A model generated the notes under the pieces. It worked only from the letters and a program-made list of their open reading frames with translations. It searched no databases and was not told the DNA's origin. From Streptomyces violaceusniger (lineage in GTDB: Bacteria > Actinomycetota > Actinomycetes > Streptomycetales > Streptomycetaceae), in assembly GCA_005405945.1 (NCBI GenBank), contig BJHW01000002.1, positions 186,001 through 250,000 of the forward strand: DNA of 64,000 bases. Direction: 5' to 3'. How positions within the stretch are numbered: the stretch's first letter is position 1; every line of letters begins with the position of its first letter. This document shows positions 38,436 through 47,035 of the stretch, piece by piece. The translations under genes were made by a program, and so were the position numbers.

Positions 38436-39259
38436 CCGCGGGTGGAGGTACGGCCGTGGGTGGAGATACGGCCGGGCCATGGGACGCGCCCCGGCCCGCC
38501 GCCGAGCTGTTCTCGCTCCAGGGCAGGACGGCCCTGGTCACCGGCGCGTCCGCGGGGCTCGGCGCACGCTTCGCCACCGTCCTCGCACAGGCCGGGGCCA
38601 CCGTGTTCGCCGCCGCCCGGCGGATCGAGAAGCTGAAGGAACTCGCCGATTCCGACGCCCGTATCCACCCCGTCGGCTGCGACGTCGCGCTCGCCGCGGA
38701 CCGCGCACGGCTGGCCGGGACGGCGCTGGACGCCACCGGCCGGATCGACATCCTGGTCAACAACGCGGCCACGTCCGGCGAGACCCGCGCCGAGGACGAA
38801 TCCCCGGACGCCTTCGCCGACGTCCTCGGCGTCAACCTCACCGCCCCCTTCCACCTGGCACGCCTGGTGGCGGAGGCACCCGCCCGGGACGGCGCGCCGC
38901 CCCGCAGCGTCATCAACGTGTCCTCCATCCTCGGCCTGGTCACCGCCGCCCCGCTGGGCGGCGCGAGCTACGCGGCGTCCAAGGCCGGGCTGATCGGGCT
39001 GACCCGGGAGCTGGCCGGGCAGTGGGGCCCGAGCGGAACCCGTGTCAACGCGCTCGCCCCGGGCTGGTTCCGCACCGAGATGACCGCGGACCTCTTCGGC
39101 GACGAGCGCTCCAGCCGCTGGGTCGAGCGCAACACCCTGCTGCGGCGCGGCGGCGGGGTCCATGAACTGGACGGCGCGCTGCTGTTCCTCGCCTCGGACG
39201 CCTCCTCGTACTGCACCGGCCAGGTCCTGACCGTCGACGGCGGGTGGACCGCGCGATGA
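38432..39259 (+). CDS. SDR-family oxidoreductase
   Basis: A 275-residue SDR. The N-terminal 30 residues are Gly/Pro-rich and poorly conserved, followed by ALVTGASAGLGARFATVL, CDVALAADR, NNAATSGETRAE, VINVSSILGLV with Ser, and SYAASKAGLIGL. The C-terminus SYCTGQVLTVDGGW is typical. ATG 38432 overlaps the upstream SDR stop (ATGA); a later start at LFSLQGRTALV is conceivable. Part of the same operon. Confidence 0.9.
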   Translation: MTAGGGTAVGGDTAGPWDAPRPAAELFSLQGRTALVTGASAGLGARFATVLAQAGATVFAAARRIEKLKELADSDARIHPVGCDVALAADRARLAGTALDATGRIDILVNNAATSGETRAEDESPDAFADVLGVNLTAPFHLARLVAEAPARDGAPPRSVINVSSILGLVTAAPLGGASYAASKAGLIGLTRELAGQWGPSGTRVNALAPGWFRTEMTADLFGDERSSRWVERNTLLRRGGGVHELDGALLFLASDASSYCTGQVLTVDGGWTAR

Positions 39260-40047
39260 GCGTCGGCATCGATATCGACGACGGCCTCGCCCGCGTCACC
39301 CTGCGCCGGGGCGCGGCGGGCAACGCCATCGACCTGGACATGGCGCGCGGACTGCGGGACGCGGCGCGGACCTGCGCCACCGAGTCCGTCCGTGCCGTGC
39401 TGCTGACCGGCGAGGGGACGTCCTTCTGCGTCGGCGGCGACCTCGGGGAGTTCTCCCGGCTCTCCGGGGAGCCACTGGAGCGGCACCTCCTCGCGGTGAC
39501 CGACGCGCTCCACGACGCCCTGCGCACGTTCGCGGCGGGCGACGCGCCCGTGGTGGCCGCCGTGCAGGGAGCCGTGGCCGGTGCGGGCATCGGCCTGGCC
39601 GCGTCCGCCGATGTGACCCTGGCCGCCGACAACGCCTCGTTCACCGCCGCGTACACCCGGATCGGCTACTCGCCGGACGCCGGAGTGAGCTGGTTCCTGC
39701 CCCGGCTCGTCGGGCCCAAGCGGGCCCTGGAGCTATTGCTGACCAACCGTCGCATCGCGGCGGCGGAAGCCGAGGCCATCGGACTGGTGAGCCGGGTCGT
39801 CCCCGCCGACCGGCTGGCCGACGAGGCGCTGCGCACGGCCCAGGCGCTGCGCGACGGGCCCACCGCCGCGTTCGGCGCCACCCGCCGTCTCGTCGCCACC
39901 GGGCAGACCGCCGACCTCGGTACGCACCTGGACCGCGAGGCCCGTGCGATCGCCGCCGCGGCCGCCTCCGCCACGGGCCGTGAGGGCGTCGCCGCCTTCC
40001 TGGACAAGCGGACGCCCGACTTCCACCGCGCCGCCAACAGCACATGA
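39256..40047 (+). CDS. Enoyl-CoA hydratase/isomerase family protein
   Basis: A 263-residue crotonase. GEGTSFCVGGDLGEF and QGAVAGAGIGLAASADVTLA form the oxyanion hole, YTRIGYSPDAGVSWFLPRLV matches the PaaG/ECH isomerase group, and the C-terminus reads EGVAAFLDKRTPDF. ATG 39256 overlaps the SDR stop by 4 nt. It is last gene of the string starting at 31819; the next gene is separated by a TetR operator. Confidence 0.9.
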   Translation: MSVGIDIDDGLARVTLRRGAAGNAIDLDMARGLRDAARTCATESVRAVLLTGEGTSFCVGGDLGEFSRLSGEPLERHLLAVTDALHDALRTFAAGDAPVVAAVQGAVAGAGIGLAASADVTLAADNASFTAAYTRIGYSPDAGVSWFLPRLVGPKRALELLLTNRRIAAAEAEAIGLVSRVVPADRLADEALRTAQALRDGPTAAFGATRRLVATGQTADLGTHLDREARAIAAAAASATGREGVAAFLDKRTPDFHRAANST

Positions 40048-40097
40048 ACTCCTCGCGGCACACCGGGGAACCCATCGGGTCGGGAGCGCGATTGGCA

Positions 40098-40109
40098 ACT
40101 GAGTTCAGC
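40098..40109. promoter_or_regulatory. Probable TetR operator D (autoregulation)
   Basis: ACTGAGTTCAGC (11 of 12 to site A), 50 bp upstream of the TetR gene start. Confidence 0.65.
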
Positions 40110-40159
40110 TTGGGACTACTCTCTGGTACGGACAAAGTGGGCGAGCCAGGAGACGAGGC

Positions 40160-40783
40160 ATGGCGACGAGAATCGTTGAACCGGAAGCGGGACCGAGGTC
40201 CAAGCGGGCCGCCATCCTGGCGGCCGCCGTCGACTGCTTCGGCGAGACGAGCTTCGAGGCCACCAAGTGGTCCACCGTGGCGGAGCGGGTCGGCATCGGG
40301 CAGACGGCTCTGTACCACTACTTCGAGTCCAAGACCCACTGCCTGCTCACCATCATGCGGCTCGAACTCCAGCGCTCCCACGACAAGTTCACGGAGGCGA
40401 CCGAGGACGTCGAGGATCCGACCGAGGCGCTCCGGGCGGCCGTCCGCGCGGCGTACGAGGTCTCCGACCACGAGGTCCTGCAGATGCGCATCCTCCACAA
40501 CCACATGGACCTGCTCTCCGGCCCGCGCAAGTCCAAGCGCGAGGAGGCCGAGCGCGTCGAGGCCCGCAAGCTGGTCCAGCTCGTCGAGCGGGACTGGACG
40601 AACCTGCTGGTGCGGGGCATGTCCATGGGGGTGTTCCCGCTCCGGGACGCGCAGTTGCTGGGCGCGAGCGTGCTCGGTCTGATCGTCAGCGTCTGGCGGT
40701 GGTACCGGCCGTCGGGGCCGACGCCGCTGGCGGAGGTCAGCGAACTGATCGAGGGCGCGTGCGTGCGGATGGTCGCCACATGA
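40160..40783 (+). CDS. TetR-family regulator of the acyl-CoA catabolic region
   Basis: A 207-residue TetR protein. The N-terminal HTH is AAAVDCFGETSFEATKWSTV followed by AERVGIGQTALYHYFESK, and the C-terminal ligand domain is divergent (AVRAAYEVSDHEVLQMRILH), resembling fatty-acid/CoA-responsive KstR-like regulators. The consensus ACTGA-NN-TCAGT lies directly upstream and at four more promoters in 26-41 kb, so it probably represses transporter and catabolic genes until an acid or its CoA ester binds. GGAGACGAGGC precedes the ATG. Confidence 0.9.
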   Translation: MATRIVEPEAGPRSKRAAILAAAVDCFGETSFEATKWSTVAERVGIGQTALYHYFESKTHCLLTIMRLELQRSHDKFTEATEDVEDPTEALRAAVRAAYEVSDHEVLQMRILHNHMDLLSGPRKSKREEAERVEARKLVQLVERDWTNLLVRGMSMGVFPLRDAQLLGASVLGLIVSVWRWYRPSGPTPLAEVSELIEGACVRMVAT

Positions 40784-40807
40784 CGCCCTGAGCGACCCCT
40801 GCCACTC

Positions 40808-40840
40808 ACGGCCCCCGGCGGACCTCGCGCCGGGGGCCGT
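40808..40840 (+). terminator. Strong hairpin terminator after TetR gene
   Basis: A perfect 13-bp stem (ACGGCCCCCGGCG with CGCCGGGGGCCGT) around a 7-nt loop, ending in TTTCGG. It starts 25 nt after the TetR stop. Confidence 0.8.
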
Positions 40841-40903
40841 TTCGGTCCCTACGGACTCTTGTCAGCCGTGTTTCCCCGGGATTACGATCCAGACGGAAAT
40901 TGA

Positions 40904-40915
40904 ACTGAACTCAGG
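40904..40915. promoter_or_regulatory. Probable TetR operator E
   Basis: ACTGAACTCAGG, the reverse-oriented form of the motif, 19 nt before the SnoaL-like gene. It would bring the SnoaL-EthD-ligase-MBL unit under the same TetR regulator. Confidence 0.6.
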
Positions 40916-40933
40916 TTGATCTGGGGGCGCCTC

Positions 40934-41320
40934 ATGGCGTTGCGCACGTACATGGCCAGTATGGACAGCCCGCATCCGGAACGGACGCTGGATCTGCTCG
41001 AACCCGACTTCCGCTTCCTCATCGCCCTGCCGGGCACGGAGGTCACCGGCGAGTCCCGGGAGGACTTCGCCGCGTACCTCGCCGGCCGCAACCCCGTGGA
41101 CCGGGCGCATGAGATCCTGCGCCACAGCCGGGACGGCGACGTCGAGACCGTGTATGGGGTGGTGACGGAGCGCGGGCGGTACACCGGCTCCTTCCTCTCC
41201 GCCGCGGTGATCTCGCCCGCCGGACTCATGGCGCGCTACCAGTCGTTCTTCACCACCTCCTTCGAGCTGGTCGACTGGGTCCGGCAGGACGACGGACAGG
41301 GCGACGGGAGCCGGGCATGA
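40934..41320 (+). CDS. SnoaL-like small protein
   Basis: A 128-residue NTF2/SnoaL-fold candidate: LRTYMASMDSPHPERTLDLL then LEPDFRFLIALPG, typical of the N-terminal helix and first strand, and SAAVISPAGLMARYQSFFTT at the C-terminus. No catalytic residue is assignable. It overlaps a paralogous gene by 4 nt; the pair probably makes a heteromer or acts on one intermediate. Nothing suggests polyketide cyclisation. Confidence 0.7.
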   Translation: MALRTYMASMDSPHPERTLDLLEPDFRFLIALPGTEVTGESREDFAAYLAGRNPVDRAHEILRHSRDGDVETVYGVVTERGRYTGSFLSAAVISPAGLMARYQSFFTTSFELVDWVRQDDGQGDGSRA

Positions 41321-41694
41321 CGGACGCCCCGGCCACGGCCCCGTTCCTCACCGCGTGGTTCGAGATCCTCGACGGCGACGACCCGTCCCGTATCCTCGAC
41401 CTGATCAGCGACGACTTCTCGCTCTCGATCCTGTTCTCCACCGGCGACGGCAACGCCACCGACTTCGCCGGGGACCGCGCCGCCCTGGTGGGCTACCTCG
41501 AACAGCGCGAGAAGGGCACCCGCACCCACCATCTGCTGTCGGCGGCCACGCTCGGCCAGGACGAGCTCTTCCTGGGCGAGGTACGCCGTGCGGGCGTCCC
41601 CGAGGCCAGCTTCGTCGCCGCCGGGCGGGTGAACGACGAAGGCCGGCTGCGCCGCCTGCTGATCGGGCGCTCGTCCGAGATCCGCTTCACCTGA
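41317..41694 (+). CDS. SnoaL-like small protein (paralogue)
   Basis: A 125-residue protein with the same architecture as its upstream neighbour: LTAWFEILDGDDPSRILDLI, SDDFSLSILFSTGDG, then FAGDRAALVGYLEQREKGTR and a C-terminal RLLIGRSSEIRFT. It is predicted to adopt the NTF2-like fold. ATG 41317 overlaps the preceding stop (ATGA). Function unknown; its position between the paralogue and an EthD protein suggests an auxiliary role with CoA-ligase products or substrate handling. Confidence 0.7.
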   Translation: MTDAPATAPFLTAWFEILDGDDPSRILDLISDDFSLSILFSTGDGNATDFAGDRAALVGYLEQREKGTRTHHLLSAATLGQDELFLGEVRRAGVPEASFVAAGRVNDEGRLRRLLIGRSSEIRFT

Positions 41695-41720
41695 CCCCCG
41701 ACCCCATGGAGAGCACCGTC

Positions 41721-42041
41721 ATGTACAACCTCGTCCTGCTGGCGGCCAGGCCCCCGGAGTGGACACACGAGCGGTTCATCACGTGGTGGCGCGGCGACCA
41801 CGCGGAGCTGACCCGCCGCCTGCCCGGGCTGCGCTCCTGGCGTCACACCGAGATCGACGCCGCCCTGGAGCCGCGCTCCGAAGGCTGGGACGGGATCTCC
41901 GTACTCGGCTTCGACTCGCCCGAGGACCTGAGCAAGGCCCTCGCCAGCCCCGAGTGGGCCGATGCCGTCGCCCAGGTCGGCGACATGAAGGGCCGCCGGA
42001 TCGCGGTCATGGGGCACGAGGCGGAGATGTTCGCCGCCTGA
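41721..42041 (+). CDS. EthD-domain protein
   Basis: A 106-residue dimeric alpha/beta-barrel protein: MYNLVLLAARPPEWTHERF, then TWWRGDHAELTRRLPGLRSW (the EthD W..H...A..LPGLR pattern) and ISVLGFDSPEDLSKALASPE. EthD-like proteins often accompany oxidative degradation genes. ATG 41721 has GGAG 9 nt upstream; ATG 41706 in frame would add five residues but lacks a ribosome site. Confidence 0.82.
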   Translation: MYNLVLLAARPPEWTHERFITWWRGDHAELTRRLPGLRSWRHTEIDAALEPRSEGWDGISVLGFDSPEDLSKALASPEWADAVAQVGDMKGRRIAVMGHEAEMFAA

Positions 42042-42096
42042 GGATTTCCCGGCCGCCCGGTCAAGCGGCGTTCGGCACAGTGCGACGAGGGGCCAG

Positions 42097-43650
42097 ATGC
42101 GACAGGTAGTGCGGGAGTTCCAGCAACAGGCGGACGAAGCCGACTTCATCGCCGTGATCGACGACACCGGCAGCCATACGGCCCGGGAACTGCTCGAGGA
42201 GGCCGTACGGCTGGCCGAGGCGCTGACCGCCGACGCGCCCGACGCGCCCGACGGACCGGGTGATGGACCGGCGGGCGACGGATCGGTCGGCACCGTCCTG
42301 GTCCAGGCCGACAACTCATGGCGCACCGTCGCCGCCACCCTCGCCGTGGGCCTGCGGGGCGGGGTTCTCGCGGTGGTCAATCGGCACACCACCCCCGCCG
42401 AGTTCGCCGCCGCATGGGAGGACATCCGCCCGGACGCGGTCGTCGCCGAGCCCTCGGCGATGGACGAGTGGACGGTACGCACCCGGCTCCCCGGCCCGGC
42501 GCGGACGGTCCTCGACGGCTGGACCTGCCGGTCCGCACCCCACCAGCGCGAGGTGGCGCGGTGGTCGGACGGCGTCCTCATCGGCCTGACCTCCGGCTCG
42601 ACCGGGCGGCCCAAGGGCGTCGTACAGTCCGAGCCGTCCCTGCGGTACGCCGCCACGAGCACCATCGCCGTCAACGGTCTGGCGCCGGGCGACGCCGTCG
42701 CCGCGATCGTGCCGCTGTCGTCCACCGCCGCGTACTGCTTCGGGGTGTACCTCTCCCTCCTGCTGCGCGGGCCGCTCGTCCTTACGGGTAAGTGGGACCG
42801 GGCGGTCGCGCTGCGGCGGATGGCGGACACCGGTGTCCGCTGGACCATGTGCGTCCCCACCATGGCGTTGCAGATGGGCGCCGAAGCGGCCGGATCCGGC
42901 ATCCTCCGGGGAGTCCGGTCGATCACCGTGGGCGGCGGGCCGATGGACCGCGGCGCACTGGCCCGGGCCGAGCGGTCCCTGGGCACCAGGATCCTCCGCG
43001 TCTTCGGCATGTCCGAGTGCCTGGGCCACACCTCGCCGAGCCCCGACGACCCCGAGGAGATCAGGCTCGGCAGGGACGGCCGCCCCTTCCCGGGCACGGA
43101 CGTGCGCGCGCTCACCCCCGACGGCCAGGTGGCCGGTCCTGGGGTGACCGGCCGGGCGCAGGTCCGCGGCCCTTCCCTCTTCCTCGGGTACGCCCGCGAG
43201 GGCAGGACCGATCCGCCCGCGCTGACCGAGGACGGCTATCTGCCCACCGGCGATCTGCTGATGACCCACGAGGACGGCACCATCAGCGTCATGGGCCGCG
43301 AGAAGGACATCATCATCCGGGGCGGCCGCAACATCGACATCACCGAGGTGGAGCGCGCGGTCGCCGGCCACCCGCGCGTGGCCAGGGCCTGTGTCGTACC
43401 GGTCCCCGACGATGTCCTCGGCGAACGCGTGGCGCTGCTCGTCGTCGCCGAGGACGGTTCCAGAATTGAACTGGCCGAGGTGATCGGCCACTTGGAGAGC
43501 GTCGGGCTGTCCAAGACCAAGTGGCCCGAGTACGTCTACGACGTCGAGGAGCTGCCCCAGACGAAGGTCGGCAAGCTCGACCGGCGCGGCGCCAGGGACC
43601 TGGCCACCGACCTGCGCGCCCGCGAGACCGACCGGCGAGGAGAAGCATGA
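42097..43650 (+). CDS. AMP-dependent acyl-CoA synthetase/ligase
   Basis: A 517-residue ANL-superfamily ligase. It has P-loop LIGLTSGSTGRPKGVVQS, the middle motif RVFGMSECLGHTSPS, YLPTGDLLM, GREKDIIIRGGRNI (hinge) and catalytic Lys in LPQTKVGKLDRRG. It probably converts the imported acid to its CoA thioester, entering the catabolic pathway. It stands alone, not part of an NRPS. It overlaps the MBL gene by 4 nt. Confidence 0.92.
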   Translation: MRQVVREFQQQADEADFIAVIDDTGSHTARELLEEAVRLAEALTADAPDAPDGPGDGPAGDGSVGTVLVQADNSWRTVAATLAVGLRGGVLAVVNRHTTPAEFAAAWEDIRPDAVVAEPSAMDEWTVRTRLPGPARTVLDGWTCRSAPHQREVARWSDGVLIGLTSGSTGRPKGVVQSEPSLRYAATSTIAVNGLAPGDAVAAIVPLSSTAAYCFGVYLSLLLRGPLVLTGKWDRAVALRRMADTGVRWTMCVPTMALQMGAEAAGSGILRGVRSITVGGGPMDRGALARAERSLGTRILRVFGMSECLGHTSPSPDDPEEIRLGRDGRPFPGTDVRALTPDGQVAGPGVTGRAQVRGPSLFLGYAREGRTDPPALTEDGYLPTGDLLMTHEDGTISVMGREKDIIIRGGRNIDITEVERAVAGHPRVARACVVPVPDDVLGERVALLVVAEDGSRIELAEVIGHLESVGLSKTKWPEYVYDVEELPQTKVGKLDRRGARDLATDLRARETDRRGEA

Positions 43651-44687
43651 CAGCGCGGTTCGACCAGGCTCCCTGGGCGGCGGCCGGAATCCGGACCGTA
43701 GGGCCCGGGGTGCACCGCGTGCCGCTGCCGCTTCCCGGCGACGGTCTGCGCGCCGTCAATGTGTACCTGCTGGAGGATCTGGCCGACGACGGTGGCATCG
43801 TCATGATCGACGGCGGCTGGGCGATCCCCGAGGCGCGCAAGGCGCTCGAGGAGGCCCTGGCCGCCATCGACCGCGACCTCGGCGCCATCAGCCACATCCT
43901 GGTCACCCACATCCACCGCGACCACTACACCCAGGCGGTGGAACTGCGCCGGCTGCTCGGCTCGCGCGTCTACCTCGGCGCGGGCGAGCGCCCCGGCCTG
44001 GAGATGCTCGACCGGCTGCGCAGCGACCAGCCCGTCGGCTCGCTGCGGACCCTGCGCGCGGCGGGCGCCGGGGAACTCGCCGACCGTATCGAGGCGATGG
44101 ACCACGGCGGCTACGACCCGGGTGTGTGGGAGGCCCCCGACCACTGGCTGCACGCCGGAGCCCTCCGCTTCGGCGAGCGCGAGCTGCGGGTCGTCCCCAC
44201 TCCCGGGCACACCAAGGGCCATGTGGTCTTCCTGGACGAACGGCGGGGGCTGCTGTTCTCCGGGGACCACGTCCTGCCGCACATCACCCCGTCCATCGGC
44301 TTCGAACTCGCAGAGGCAGGCGGCCACCCGCTCGCCGACTACCTGGACTCGCTGCGGCTGATGACCCGCTACGCCGACGCCCGCCTGCTGCCCGCCCACG
44401 GACCGGTCGCCGACTCCACCCACACCCGGGTCGCCGAACTGCTCGCCCACCACGACGACCGGCTGGCCGGGAGTCTGGCCGCGCTGGGCGAGGACACGCT
44501 CGACGCCCACGCGGTGGCGCGGAAGCTCGCATGGACGCGCCGGGCAGTGCCGTTCGGGGAGTTGAGCGCCTTCAACCAGATGCTCGCGGTCCATGAGACG
44601 GCCGCGCATCTGGATGTCCTCGTGCTGCGGGGACGGGTGGAGGTGGGCCGCGCGGACGGCGTGCATCGGTACACGCGTGTGCGGTGA
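43647..44687 (+). CDS. MBL-fold metallohydrolase (thioesterase/glyoxalase II-like)
   Basis: A 346-residue metallo-beta-lactamase-fold hydrolase with zinc motifs VTHIHRDHYTQ (HxHxDH), TPGHTKGH and LFSGDHVLPH, and a C-terminal winged-helix-like tail (LDAHAVARKLAWTRRAVPFG) as in LACTB2-like proteins. Likely hydrolyses a CoA or other thioester, or a lactone. ATG 43647 overlaps the ligase stop. A ligase and a hydrolase in one operon may tune the CoA-ester pool. Confidence 0.88.
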   Translation: MTARFDQAPWAAAGIRTVGPGVHRVPLPLPGDGLRAVNVYLLEDLADDGGIVMIDGGWAIPEARKALEEALAAIDRDLGAISHILVTHIHRDHYTQAVELRRLLGSRVYLGAGERPGLEMLDRLRSDQPVGSLRTLRAAGAGELADRIEAMDHGGYDPGVWEAPDHWLHAGALRFGERELRVVPTPGHTKGHVVFLDERRGLLFSGDHVLPHITPSIGFELAEAGGHPLADYLDSLRLMTRYADARLLPAHGPVADSTHTRVAELLAHHDDRLAGSLAALGEDTLDAHAVARKLAWTRRAVPFGELSAFNQMLAVHETAAHLDVLVLRGRVEVGRADGVHRYTRVR

Positions 44688-44798
44688 TCCGTTCCGCGGA
44701 GAAAAGATCCGATGACCGTGGTGTGACGGGCGTAGGCGGGCGTCGAAAGCTCGGCAGGACCCCGCCATTTGGGCACTCCCTCTCGACAGGCGGATCGG

Positions 44799-44821
44799 GA
44801 TCGGATCCAATTCATCCGATC
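44799..44821. promoter_or_regulatory. Perfect inverted repeat upstream of SGNH hydrolase
   Basis: GATCGGAT and ATCCGATC, perfect 8-bp arms around 7 nt, 35 bp before the SGNH hydrolase start. It is either a regulator-binding site or a leader hairpin. Confidence 0.55.
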
Positions 44822-44855
44822 ACCTGAATCGTCGAGGGAAAGGAAATGCCGCATC

Positions 44856-46088
44856 ATGCAGAGACCCGGCTTACGCGCGCGCGTCCTCGGTGCCCTGGCC
44901 GCGACCGCCGCCCTCGGGGCGGTGGTGGCCACCGGAACCGAGTCCTACGCCGCCCAGCCCGCGACACCCCCCGCCCCGCGCTCCTCCGTCGTCACCTGGG
45001 CCTCCAGCGCCTACCCGGCGGGAACCGCCGCCCAGGACCTGACCTACCGGTTCGTCATCCACACCAGCGTCGGCGGCCGTGACCTGCGCATCCGGCTCTC
45101 CAACGCCTACGGCGACCAGCCGGTGACCTTCGGCCACGCCTACGCGGGCGTACGCGAGTCCGGGGCAGCGGTCGTACCCGGCAGCAACGGACGGCTGACC
45201 TTCCGCGGCGCGTCGTCGGTGACCGTACCGGCGGGCGGCGTCGTGTACAGCGATCCGCTGCCGGACCGCGTCCAGCCCCAGTCGGACCTCACGATCAGCC
45301 TCTACGTGCGCAGTGCGGGCACCCTCGCGACCGGCCACAAAGGTGCCCGCGCGACCCAGTACGTCGCACCCGCCGGCGACCACGCCGCGGAGGAGGGCGC
45401 CGCCGCCTACTCCCAGCAGATCACCTCCTGGTACTACCTGGACGCCGCCGTCGTACGGCCCCGGCCCGCCAGCGGCGCCGTCGTCGCCTTCGGCGACTCG
45501 ATCACCGACGGCTCCGCCTCCACCCAGGACACCAACCGCCGCTGGCCGGACTTCCTCGCCCGTCGCCTGCTCGCCGACCCCCGCTCCCGGCTCAAGGGCG
45601 TCGCCAACGAAGGCATCTCCGGCAACAAGATCCTCGCCGACGGCTCGGCCGAGAGCGCGCTGAAACGACTCGACCGGGATGTGCTCTCCCAGGCCGGTGT
45701 GCGCACCACGATCCTGCTGGAGGGCATCAACGACATCAAGGCCACGCCCGGCCCCACGGCCGACGACCTCATCGCCGGCTACCGGCAGATCATCGCCAGG
45801 TCCCACGCGCGTGGCGTGTGCGTGGTCGGGGCGACCGTCATGCCGTACGAGGGCTGGCGGGAGTACGAGGCCGTCGACGAGGCGGTCCGCCAACAGGTCA
45901 ACGCCTTCATCCGCACCAGCGGCGAGTTCGACGCGGTCGTCGACTTCGACGAGGCCGTCAGGGACCCCGCGGCGCCCGCCCGGATGCTCCCCGCCTACGA
46001 CAGCGGCGACCACCTCCACCCCAATGACACCGGTATGCGCGTGATGAGCGACGCCATCTCCCTGCGCGCCCTCAGCTGCGACCGCTGA
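44856..46088 (+). CDS. Secreted SGNH/GDSL-family hydrolase
   Basis: A 410-residue exported esterase. The signal peptide (RVLGALAATAALGAVVATG, cleavage near SYAAQ) is followed by a jelly-roll-like N-terminal domain (about 45-195), then the SGNH catalytic domain: block I VVAFGDSITDGS (Ser), GNKILADGS, block III EGINDIK (Asn) and block V SGDHLHPND (Asp/His). Likely substrates are esterified polysaccharides or lipids. Its 3' end overlaps the convergent AraC gene by 17 nt. ATG 44856 follows GGGAAAGGAA. Confidence 0.9.
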   Translation: MQRPGLRARVLGALAATAALGAVVATGTESYAAQPATPPAPRSSVVTWASSAYPAGTAAQDLTYRFVIHTSVGGRDLRIRLSNAYGDQPVTFGHAYAGVRESGAAVVPGSNGRLTFRGASSVTVPAGGVVYSDPLPDRVQPQSDLTISLYVRSAGTLATGHKGARATQYVAPAGDHAAEEGAAAYSQQITSWYYLDAAVVRPRPASGAVVAFGDSITDGSASTQDTNRRWPDFLARRLLADPRSRLKGVANEGISGNKILADGSAESALKRLDRDVLSQAGVRTTILLEGINDIKATPGPTADDLIAGYRQIIARSHARGVCVVGATVMPYEGWREYEAVDEAVRQQVNAFIRTSGEFDAVVDFDEAVRDPAAPARMLPAYDSGDHLHPNDTGMRVMSDAISLRALSCDR

Positions 46089-46935
46089 CCGCCTGACCCT
46101 CTCCACCCCGGGTCGTGGCCTTGCGGTACCGGCCCGGGGTGGTACCGAACTCCCGCTGGAAGGCGTGTGAGAGTGCGTACGGGCTGCCGTAGCCGACCCG
46201 GCCGGCGATGGAGGCCAGGGTGTCCGAGGTGTCCCGGAGCAGGGTGGCGGTGAGAACGATGCGCCACCACGTGAGGTACGCCATCGGAGGGCGGCCGACC
46301 AGGGTGGTGAACCGGCGCGCCAGAGTGGGGCGGGAGACGTCCACCTCCGCGGCCAGGCGCTCGGTGGTCCACGGGGCGGCCGGATCCGAGTGCAGCGCCC
46401 GCAGCGCGGCGGCCGTCACCGGATCACCCAGGACGCGGGGCCAGGCTCCGCTGGTGGCCTCGGTCATCCAGGAGCGGATCATGTAGACGAGGAGCAGGTC
46501 GAGCAGGTTCGGCAGCGCGATGCAGGAGCCGGGCCGGGTTTCGTCCAGTTCACCGGCGAGCAGGTCGATCGCGGCGCGCAGCTCGGGGTGGCCGCCCACG
46601 CGGCTGGCAAGGTGGACGACCCGGGGCATCTCCGCGAGAAGCGGGTGGATGCGGCTGCAGTCGAGCCGGTACTGGCCGCAGAGGATCTCCGTCTCGGCTG
46701 GGGAGTCGGCGAGCACATGGCCCGTGCCGTGGGGGAGCAGCACCGCGTCACCCACCCCGAGGGACACCGGGTCACCGCCGTCGGGCAGCAGCCGGCAACC
46801 GCCTTTGAGCACCACGTGAAAGCCCGCGCCGCCGAACGGGTGAAGCTGTGTGGACCCACCGCCGTTCATCCGCAACCGGTGGGACGAGGGGTGTCCCAGA
46901 CGCATGGCGGAGATCGCGTCGCTCACTACATCCAT
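46072..46935 (-). CDS. AraC-family regulator with cupin domain
   Basis: A 287-residue activator/repressor. The N-terminal cupin-type sensing domain (GGAGFHVVLKGGCRLLP, GDAVLLPHGTGHVLAD) is followed by a C-terminal double HTH (RLAAEVDVSRPTLARRFTTL; SIAGRVGYGSPYALSHAFQR) ending FGTTPGRYRK. It is divergent from the MBL gene at 47036, which is its likely target; direct repeats lie between them. It converges with and overlaps the SGNH gene. Confidence 0.9.
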   Translation of the reverse strand: MDVVSDAISAMRLGHPSSHRLRMNGGGSTQLHPFGGAGFHVVLKGGCRLLPDGGDPVSLGVGDAVLLPHGTGHVLADSPAETEILCGQYRLDCSRIHPLLAEMPRVVHLASRVGGHPELRAAIDLLAGELDETRPGSCIALPNLLDLLLVYMIRSWMTEATSGAWPRVLGDPVTAAALRALHSDPAAPWTTERLAAEVDVSRPTLARRFTTLVGRPPMAYLTWWRIVLTATLLRDTSDTLASIAGRVGYGSPYALSHAFQREFGTTPGRYRKATTRGGEGQAVSGRS

Positions 46936-46956
46936 GCATGCAGAGTATCCGTCGTA

Positions 46957-47001
46957 TGAGACATGAGACGGATGCGTATCTCAGTGAGCCGGATGCGCAT
47001 T
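46957..47001. promoter_or_regulatory. AraC-type direct repeats in divergent promoter
   Basis: ATGAGAC occurs twice in tandem (46957-46970), then CGGATGCG at 46970 and again at 46991 (21-bp periodicity, two helical turns). This is the spacing expected of paired AraC-family half-sites, between the AraC and MBL genes. Confidence 0.5.
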
Positions 47002-47035
47002 GAGAGGTTCTTGCCGCCTTCTTAGGGTCGACCGC

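Noticed and set aside
40934..44687. Polyketide or nonribosomal peptide cluster
   Set aside because: SnoaL-like, ligase and thiolase-like proteins are present, but there is no ketosynthase, carrier protein or condensation domain; the context is CoA catabolism.
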